Assembly: GCF_004634215.1 (NCBI RefSeq)
Contig: NZ_SMMH01000023.1
Coordinates: 1-62,099, forward strand
Origin: Deinococcus fonticola
GTDB taxonomy: Bacteria > Deinococcota > Deinococci > Deinococcales > Deinococcaceae
Length of the DNA stretch: 62,099 bases
Direction: 5' to 3'
A program made the translations under genes and the position numbers. Shown one piece after another: positions 56,516-62,099 of this stretch. Under the pieces are notes generated by a model. The model ran no database searches. It was not told where the DNA came from and saw only the letters and a list, made by a program, of their open reading frames with translations. The stretch's first letter is position 1, and every line of letters begins with the position of its first letter.

Positions 56516-59335
56516 TCACCGACCATGAACGACAAATCCAGCCCAGTAGAACGGTTTCACGCCTGCCTGGAGTCGCTGAAGTTTCAGGTCGCCAAGGACT
56601 GTACCGGCATCCTCGCCTGTGCGGAACCAGGAACGGTAGAAATCCACCATCAGACGCTCGGTGCTGCGACTCTCCACCGACCACAGGGTCGTCATCGTCG
56701 CCCTTGCCCCTGCCAGAAAGGAGGCGGCGACAAAGCCGTACTGTCCCTCGTTGACGAGGGTCTGTCCCAGTCCCGATTGGCAAGTGGCCAGGTTGACCAG
56801 TTTCGTTCCCTGCAAGTTCAGACCTGCAAACTCGAACGCGGACAGAACACCCTGTCTTTCGGAAGAATCGAGGTCAGACGCTCCAGCCAGGAAAAGCACC
56901 GCTTGCTCCATCGGTTCACTTTCCGTAACACCAGGGGCCAAATCTGGACGGTCTTCAGCCTGTTGTATTCCATGAGTGGTGATATGGAGCATAGCCGGAC
57001 TTTCAGGAGTTTGCAGAACCTGCTGAAGGGTCGAGCTACTGGCGGCGGCACCGAGAAAGGTGCTGGGCTGCAAACTGGCCAGGCTATGACGAATGCCGAC
57101 GATCTGGGTGAACGTCGAGGGCAGGGGGGCCAAGACTGAAGGGTCGGCCACATGGCCCATGAGGGTCAGCCGGTCGGGTTCGAGTCGTGGCAGCCGATTC
57201 GTTTCGGACAGCAAGAGGCCGGGTTCGATAGTGTCACCAGGGTTACTCGGGCCTGGATGCTCCTGCAACCACCGACTCAGATCAGGGCAGACGGTGACTC
57301 CGGGAAGGTCAATCAGGCCGCCAGGTGATGGCTGAAGCAGGATGACTTTGGCCTCTGAGGGAACTTTCTGCGCCGGAAACAGTGTCCCGAGCAGTTCGTC
57401 GACGCTTTCGGCGGCAACCACCTCCCGTCTGGAAATTCCATAATCCGCTGTGGCTGCCGCCTGTAGTCCCAGTGCACCCTTCCATACTGCCACGGCCACC
57501 AAAGCATCGGTACCGGACGGTTGCACCTCCAGCAGGAGTTCATGGCTGTCCAGACGGTGTTCGATTTCATTCAGCAGGTCGAAACCCACGAACTTTGCGA
57601 TTTCCGCCGGGTCAGCCTGGAAGGCAGGCCAGCCGATAAGGACTGGAGAACCGTCAGCCACCACGGAGTCCTGCTGCAAGCGGATGAGGTCACGCCCACA
57701 AGGAATCAGGGAAGGCCGACATTGTTCCAGCAGGAACTGGCCGCTTGTGGCATCGAACAGCAGGTCGAAAGGCAGGTCATGCAGTCCAGCATCGGGCGAG
57801 AGGACGACCTTGCCACCGAGTGGAACAGGGCCGATCAGCTTCTCGAACAACTGGGCGGCCCCCCCGGCTGATGCACGAAACACGTCCAGGTTGGCGGGCG
57901 CAGTGGGTTGAAGGTGCTGCTGGCAGTCCTGAATCAGAACGTCGATGCCGTCCTGTGGGCCGACCTCGAACAGTCGAACCGACCCGGAAGAAATGTGAAA
58001 GGCGAAGTAGGTGCCGTCCAGCAGCGCGTAATCCAGAAGTCCTGTATCGGACAGGCTGGCGAACAACTGCTTCAGGGTCACCTGTTGCAGATCGAAAACT
58101 TCTCGCGCCTCACCCCGGAGTGAGAGTTCAGCCGCCCGGTACTGGTGCAGCGTCTCCTGGAGAGCCTCCCCTGCCTCCGGTTCGTTTCTGAGTCGGCTCA
58201 GTCGGCGGCGTAAGGACTGCACTTCTTCAAACAGGGATTTCAAGGCAGGTTTCGACTCCACCAGTGTCCTGAGTCCCATGTCCAGTGCCGAGGCGCTTCC
58301 TTTGAAATTCAGCCACACCTCGTATGTGCTGTGCATCTGTGGTTGGATTTCCGGATGCTGACACTGCAGCCGCAGCAGCCGGGCCATAGCCCTCTCGCGC
58401 CGACGATTCAAGGAAGCGATGGCGGATTGCCCGGAGAGACTCATCACGGTCGGCAGTTGCTCCAGGTGACTGTTCAGGGCGCGGTGGAGGGTCTCTACGG
58501 CCAGGGATACCTCGCCGCGAGAGACGTACAGTTCACTCAGCAGTTCATCGCTGGCAATCCACATCTCGGGCGTCGCCAGTTCCCCCAGTGCCCTAAGCAC
58601 ATCACGACCCCTGAGAGCCGCCTCCCAGGCTTCCTGAAGGTCGTCGGTGGACAAAGCCAGGCGGGCCTGCCCCTGGTAGATGTCCACGAAGTTGGGATGA
58701 ACCTTCTCGCCATACATCTGCTGCGAAAGGGCTAGAGCTTCCCGAAAATGCTCGGCTGCGCCAGCCCGTTCGCTTTCAGCCAGCGCCAGTTGGGCCAGGC
58801 GGAGATGCAGCAGGGCAGCCTCGAACAGGGGCGCACCTCCCGGATACTGCACAGTCATCTCCAAAGCCTGTCGGTACAATGCCTGGGCTGCGTCCCTGTT
58901 GCCCACCTTCTCCTGAAGGCCTGCCGCAGAAGTCATCGCCGCGACGGTGTCCAGATGGGGCGCGTCACCATGAATGGCCTGGGCCAGCGTGACCGCCCGT
59001 GCGCTGTACTGCTTCGCCAGTTCGAGTTGCTCGATCTCCCGGTACGTTACCCCAAGGGCTTCCACGGTCAGCAGGACATCGGGGTGGAGGTCGGTCTTGA
59101 ACACCTCTTCTTTGATCTTGAGGGAATCAAGGTAGTACTGAACAGCTTCCTCATACCGTCCCAGGCCAGCAAAAACATTGCCGAGGTTGTGATATATCCC
59201 GGCCACCATCACCGAGACGTTCTCACCGAACAATTGTCGGTACATCTGCAAGGCACATTCATACCACTCTTTGGCCTGGAGGTGCTGGAACTGATAGGTG
59301 GCGGCAGTGCCCAGACCGTTCCAAGTGCCTACCAT
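56516..59335 (-). CDS. TPR-CHAT protease, C-terminal 939-aa part
   Basis: A caspase-like CHAT protease. Residues about 1-330 are tetratricopeptide repeats (YHNLGNVFAGLGRYEEAVQYYLDSL, AQALYRQALEM), a helical linker follows, and the CHAT domain occupies about 480-939. The catalytic His is H788 in LHITTHG and the catalytic Cys is C852 in NLATCQSGLG; the closing ATMTTLWSV and FYWAGFVVHG are typical. CHAT proteases act in prokaryotic programmed death and immunity, often released by a sensor. Its ATG overlaps the stop of the upstream TPR frame (TGATG). The two are probably one protein split at a C7 tract. Confidence 0.9.
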   Translation of the reverse strand: MVGTWNGLGTAATYQFQHLQAKEWYECALQMYRQLFGENVSVMVAGIYHNLGNVFAGLGRYEEAVQYYLDSLKIKEEVFKTDLHPDVLLTVEALGVTYREIEQLELAKQYSARAVTLAQAIHGDAPHLDTVAAMTSAAGLQEKVGNRDAAQALYRQALEMTVQYPGGAPLFEAALLHLRLAQLALAESERAGAAEHFREALALSQQMYGEKVHPNFVDIYQGQARLALSTDDLQEAWEAALRGRDVLRALGELATPEMWIASDELLSELYVSRGEVSLAVETLHRALNSHLEQLPTVMSLSGQSAIASLNRRRERAMARLLRLQCQHPEIQPQMHSTYEVWLNFKGSASALDMGLRTLVESKPALKSLFEEVQSLRRRLSRLRNEPEAGEALQETLHQYRAAELSLRGEAREVFDLQQVTLKQLFASLSDTGLLDYALLDGTYFAFHISSGSVRLFEVGPQDGIDVLIQDCQQHLQPTAPANLDVFRASAGGAAQLFEKLIGPVPLGGKVVLSPDAGLHDLPFDLLFDATSGQFLLEQCRPSLIPCGRDLIRLQQDSVVADGSPVLIGWPAFQADPAEIAKFVGFDLLNEIEHRLDSHELLLEVQPSGTDALVAVAVWKGALGLQAAATADYGISRREVVAAESVDELLGTLFPAQKVPSEAKVILLQPSPGGLIDLPGVTVCPDLSRWLQEHPGPSNPGDTIEPGLLLSETNRLPRLEPDRLTLMGHVADPSVLAPLPSTFTQIVGIRHSLASLQPSTFLGAAASSSTLQQVLQTPESPAMLHITTHGIQQAEDRPDLAPGVTESEPMEQAVLFLAGASDLDSSERQGVLSAFEFAGLNLQGTKLVNLATCQSGLGQTLVNEGQYGFVAASFLAGARATMTTLWSVESRSTERLMVDFYRSWFRTGEDAGTVLGDLKLQRLQAGVKPFYWAGFVVHGR

Positions 59336-59955
59336 CAGAAAATGGGGGGGTGTCCCGCTGCTTCCCAGACCGCCGTTGCCCGCCTGAAATGGGTCTCGGC
59401 AGCCTCGAAATCAGATCGGTAGATTTCGATGTTGCCCAGGTTGACGAACACTCCAGCCGTTTTGAGATTCCACAGTTTCAGGGCGTCATGAATGACGACC
59501 ACTTGATTCAGGAGTTCTACTGCTTCAGGAAAGCGTCCGGCGGCATAGTTCAAGGTGCCGAGTGAATTGAGCGTCGCGCCCACTTCCGCATGAAGGTCGG
59601 AGCCGTACAATTCCCGCCTGATGGACAGTGCCCGGCGCAGGTGAGTTTCGGCGTCCTCATGCTGTCCCAACCTGACGGCCACCGTCCCCCACTCGTGCAG
59701 GATGCTGGCCTGCTCGCCGGGGTCGGTGGTCACCGTCAGCAGGTAAGAAAACACCTCGGGAAGTTCAGTCAGGCGCGACAGCTGAACGCCGACCTCGCCG
59801 AGGAGCTTTGCCAGACCATCGGCGTCCCTCGTCTGCCGGGTACACTCCAGCAGGCTATCGAAGCCGGACTGAATGGCCTCGGCATCCTGACGTTCCAGGG
59901 CGTCCAGCAAGGCCTGCTTGGCGGCATGACAGTGTCTAATTGTGAGGTCAGTCAT
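59335..59955 (-). CDS. TPR protein, N-terminal part of the CHAT protease
   Basis: A 206-aa frame of TPR units (HEWGTVAVRLGQHEDAETHLRRALSI, LNSLGTLNYAAGRFPEAVELL, FVNLGNIEIYRSDFEAAETHFRRA) ending at a UGA 4 nt after a C7 run (59344-59350). The last TPR is cut just where the next frame continues with NGLGTAATYQFQHLQAKEWYECAL, a TPR helix pair. A -1 shift on the slippery C CCC CCC would read through as PPHFLMVGTWNG and give a single 1147-aa protein. Without it, two proteins are made by stop-start coupling. Overlaps the 593-aa gene by 8 nt. Confidence 0.85.
   Translation of the reverse strand: MTDLTIRHCHAAKQALLDALERQDAEAIQSGFDSLLECTRQTRDADGLAKLLGEVGVQLSRLTELPEVFSYLLTVTTDPGEQASILHEWGTVAVRLGQHEDAETHLRRALSIRRELYGSDLHAEVGATLNSLGTLNYAAGRFPEAVELLNQVVVIHDALKLWNLKTAGVFVNLGNIEIYRSDFEAAETHFRRATAVWEAAGHPPIF
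59344..59350 (-). promoter_or_regulatory. C7 slippery heptamer (recoding or phase-variation site)
   Basis: On the minus strand CAC CCC CCC ATT: the last C of CAC and two CCC codons form an exact X XXY YYZ heptamer in the zero frame. A -1 shift joins the TPR and CHAT frames. One extra C would do the same at DNA level. Confidence 0.6.
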
Positions 59956-61729
59956 TATTCAGAAGTGTATCCAACATGTCCGGGGTCACCTGTCGCAACT
60001 GCCAGTCCGTGACGGTCTTCTCCTGCTGCTGTCGCCTTTCCTGCAACTGAAGCATGACCTGTGCCGCGTGCCGCCACCGCTCGACCTGCCCGTCGTTCCG
60101 GGTTGTTTCAGGCGCAGGAATTCGCGGTTCTGCCAGACTGACCACCATGCCCACCGAGTGAAGCAGGCCACTCCTGCCGCTGTGCCGTTCACGCGTGGCT
60201 TCCTCGAAAAATCGGCATAATCGGAGGAGCAACGTCTCATCCACATGAAGCTGTAGCAGGACGGCTTGCCACTCCTGCACGAAAGCCAGATGGCCCGGCG
60301 AGCATTCCTGGAGGTCGAGCAGGCACCGGTTTTCCCCCAGTTCCCTTCGCCAATGCCACTGCCGACCGAGGCGTTCCAGCAGACCGTCAGGGTCAGTCAG
60401 GGCCGACCACACCGGCTGGAATTCAGGCTGGTCGGCGAAACGTGAAAGCAGTTCCGTAGAGTTCCGCACCAGCGAGGGAGACTCGTGAACTTCGTCCCAA
60501 GTGTCTGCGGACAGGAGTTCCAGGGCCAGACTCACGTATCCGCCGAGTCCCTGACGCAGATGGTGCACTTTGAGCATGGTGTCTCCACTGGGCGAACCCG
60601 TCGTCAATAACGCCATGAATCCGGCCTGCCGATACATTTGCCCGCAGCCTAAGGGATGCTCCGGGGCAACCCGACTCAACTCGGAAAAAATGAAGTTGTT
60701 TTGATGAGCCTGGATGGCTTCCTGAATGGTCTGCAACTCCTGCACACCAGGCATCTGCACGGAAAGCCAGCGCTCCGGCGGCCACCTGGCGATTATCTCA
60801 TCGCAGTACGTGACGGTCGAAGGAAAAAGGCGATGAGCGTCATACAGCCCGAAAGTCCTGACCAACTTACTCCGGCATTCCCTGACGGTGACCCACCCAT
60901 CCGCGTTCTGCTGCCGTGCCAGCCACACCGGGTTGACCACGGCATAAAAAGCCAGCAGGGAACGGCATTCAGGTGCGTCCGTCTCCCCGAACTCCACTTC
61001 GACCAACTCCGCATACGACAGCAGTTCCGTCAGCGGCAAAAAAAGCATGACGACAGACAGCAAAAGGAGAGGCAGGTTTTCATCCGGCCACCGGTTCAGT
61101 GAGGTGCGGTACTCCGACAGAAGGGCCGCCAACTCCTGATCCATGACCTTGATCTTGCTGCCGTAGTCCGCCGGGTCGAGGGTATTGACCTGAACTGTGT
61201 ACCGCTGCTGGTAATGCCTGACCCACTGCCGCACCTCTGCGTTGCTGGACTCCAGATCCAGTGGCGGATCGGGGCGCAGATGCCGGAAGAAGGCCCCGAA
61301 TTCGTGGGTCAATTCGGTCAGTCTCGGAACGCCCTGTGAGGGTGCGGGCGGCAGAATCCGACGCAACAAGCGGTGCGCCTCGTCCAGCGTCTCGTGAACT
61401 TGAAGACGGTCGAAGGCTTCCCGTGGCGTGCCCGTATCGGCAGTGTCGTAAATCCTATCGAGTAGTTCCTCGGTGACGAGCAAGTACCACTGAAGCGCCA
61501 GAACCACCTTCTTGTCGCGGTTTCTGGTGTCGGCGCGAATGTGGGTCAACGAAAGTCTGTCCACACCGAGTCGTCTGGAAAGCTGGTAATTGTAGATGAA
61601 CAGGCGATAGAACGCCCGCCTGGACGCCCCGTTGCCACGCCGGGGGCAGGGCTGCTCCAGCAGCAGATAAGCAGCCCGGTAAGCGTGGGACATACCCGAT
61701 GATAAGGCGGCGAAGAGGGACGACTGCAA
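59948..61729 (-). CDS. unknown 593-aa protein, operon partner of the CHAT protease
   Basis: I recognise no family. The product is mainly helical, with SLFAALSSGMSHAYRAAYLLLEQ at the start, one hydrophobic stretch at about residues 218-240 (LPLLLLSVVMLFLPLTELLSYAEL) that may be a TM helix or a buried helix, and a long C-terminal helical region ending ERRQQQEKTVTDWQLRQ. No nucleotide-binding or nuclease motif is visible. It is first in the operon and overlaps the TPR frame by 8 nt. By analogy with other TPR-CHAT modules it may be the sensor, the substrate or the inhibitor. TTG at 61729 and ATG at 61693 are both possible starts. Confidence 0.8.
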   Translation of the reverse strand: MQSSLFAALSSGMSHAYRAAYLLLEQPCPRRGNGASRRAFYRLFIYNYQLSRRLGVDRLSLTHIRADTRNRDKKVVLALQWYLLVTEELLDRIYDTADTGTPREAFDRLQVHETLDEAHRLLRRILPPAPSQGVPRLTELTHEFGAFFRHLRPDPPLDLESSNAEVRQWVRHYQQRYTVQVNTLDPADYGSKIKVMDQELAALLSEYRTSLNRWPDENLPLLLLSVVMLFLPLTELLSYAELVEVEFGETDAPECRSLLAFYAVVNPVWLARQQNADGWVTVRECRSKLVRTFGLYDAHRLFPSTVTYCDEIIARWPPERWLSVQMPGVQELQTIQEAIQAHQNNFIFSELSRVAPEHPLGCGQMYRQAGFMALLTTGSPSGDTMLKVHHLRQGLGGYVSLALELLSADTWDEVHESPSLVRNSTELLSRFADQPEFQPVWSALTDPDGLLERLGRQWHWRRELGENRCLLDLQECSPGHLAFVQEWQAVLLQLHVDETLLLRLCRFFEEATRERHSGRSGLLHSVGMVVSLAEPRIPAPETTRNDGQVERWRHAAQVMLQLQERRQQQEKTVTDWQLRQVTPDMLDTLLNND

Positions 61730-61972
61730 CCATTTGAACTGGTCGAGAGGCTGTGTCCGGCAGACACGCCCCTCATTTTTGCGAGTTAGGGTTCACGGTT
61801 GTTCACAGAGCTCTAACCTGTGAGTCAGGTTCCTTATTCACGATTCGCCTCCCAAGTGGTGCCTCCCTACAGCCCTGGACAGACATGACAGACGAATTTA
61901 CTCGCACTCGCCTCAACATTTCGGTGACCGGTGGAGAACTTCTGCTTGCCATCAACGGGCAAGCCAGCCGTC
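61730..61972. promoter_or_regulatory. upstream region of the CHAT operon
   Basis: 243 nt between the 593-aa gene and the IS-like end. It contains the direct repeat GTGAAC-N4-GTGAAC (minus strand, about 61792-61807) and an inverted repeat AACCTG-N5-CAGGTT at 61817-61833, either of which could be an operator. A 75-aa plus-strand frame at 61753-61980 ends in the IS end and is not convincing. Confidence 0.4.
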
Positions 61973-62099
61973 TGGAGTGAACCCCAAAACGCGGACAGAG
62001 GAGCAAGGCATGTCGCCCCGGTCAGCCCGTAGGCTGATCAACAGATGGAGGGAGACCGACCATGCCCGGACGACTACACAGCCGCGAATTCAAGCTCGA
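61973..62099 (+). mobile_element. left end of an IS3-family (IS150-like) element, partial
   Basis: The segment from 61973 (TGGAGTGAACCCCAAAACGC, then GGACAG) resembles the terminal inverted repeat of IS150-type elements, with the transposase orfA starting 89 nt later. The right end is outside the window, so the family is inferred. Confidence 0.5.
62062..62099 (+). CDS. transposase orfA, N-terminal fragment (cut by window edge)
   Basis: ATG at 62062 with GGAGGGAG 6-7 nt upstream begins MPGRLHSREFKL, the usual opening of IS3-family helix-turn-helix orfA proteins that bind the IS ends. Only 12 codons are inside the window. Confidence 0.6.
   Translation, partial: MPGRLHSREFKL

Noticed and set aside
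61753..61980. 75-aa frame near the right edge
   Set aside because: Its stop lies in the putative IS end and the product matches nothing; codon pattern is not convincing.

Overview
The window is a GC-rich chromosomal segment that fits the genus Deinococcus. The evidence is the gene set and order (rplQ-rpoA-rpsD-rpsK-rpsM-rpmJ-infA; mraZ-rsmH-ftsL-ftsI), many genes whose only visible promoter element is a TAnnnT box 6-7 nt before the start codon (the leaderless pattern known in this genus), and a perfect match to the Deinococcus radiation/desiccation response motif (RDRM). The species cannot be told from the sequence alone.

Layout, left to right. 1-5 kb: end of a pilin-like gene, pyrimidine-nucleoside phosphorylase, a GT4 glycosyltransferase, a PLP sulfhydrylase and an M29 aminopeptidase. 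5.8 kb: tRNA-Pro(GGG). 6-13 kb: a diguanylate cyclase, a two-gene ABC exporter, fused pabB-pabC and a quinone reductase. 13-25 kb: fatty-acid oxidation, GNAT, cytochrome c, a HAD gene broken by a small repeat, a flavoprotein/SDR pair, prfA with a possible coupled leader ORF, NUDIX, deoB, mpg, sdaA and yqgE. 25.6 kb: tRNA-Asn. 25.7-33.6 kb: a lipoprotein, an S41 protease, a diguanylate cyclase split by a nonsense codon, an IS4-like element that itself carries a 240-bp MITE, and a TPR-GGDEF-EAL protein. 33.7-37.2 kb: the ribosomal/rpoA operon on the minus strand. 37.4-40.3 kb: DinB-like protein, truncated pyruvate-kinase-like protein and an MBL hydrolase.

40.4-49.4 kb is a minus-strand operon in which every gene overlaps the next by 1-4 nt: SWIM zinc finger, DUF5691-type protein, MoxR-type AAA ATPase, leucine-rich-repeat protein, DUF5682-type protein, VWA protein and a decayed epimerase. 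A 17-bp palindrome fitting the RDRM consensus TTAYGTN5ACRTAA lies between a good -35/-10 pair and the first start codon. This predicts that the chaperone-like AAA/VWA operon belongs to the DdrO/IrrE DNA-damage regulon.

49.5-54 kb holds a 3D-domain secreted protein and the division cluster, followed by a divergent dynamin-like GTPase. From about 56.14 kb to the right edge the window appears to lie in a genomic island: it begins at an orphan 3' half of tRNA-Val(TAC) and carries a TPR-CHAT caspase-like protease, split at a C7 slippery tract, plus a 593-aa partner protein I do not recognise. The window ends in what looks like an IS3-family element. The CHAT module and the RDRM-controlled AAA/VWA operon are the two best candidates for undescribed biology.
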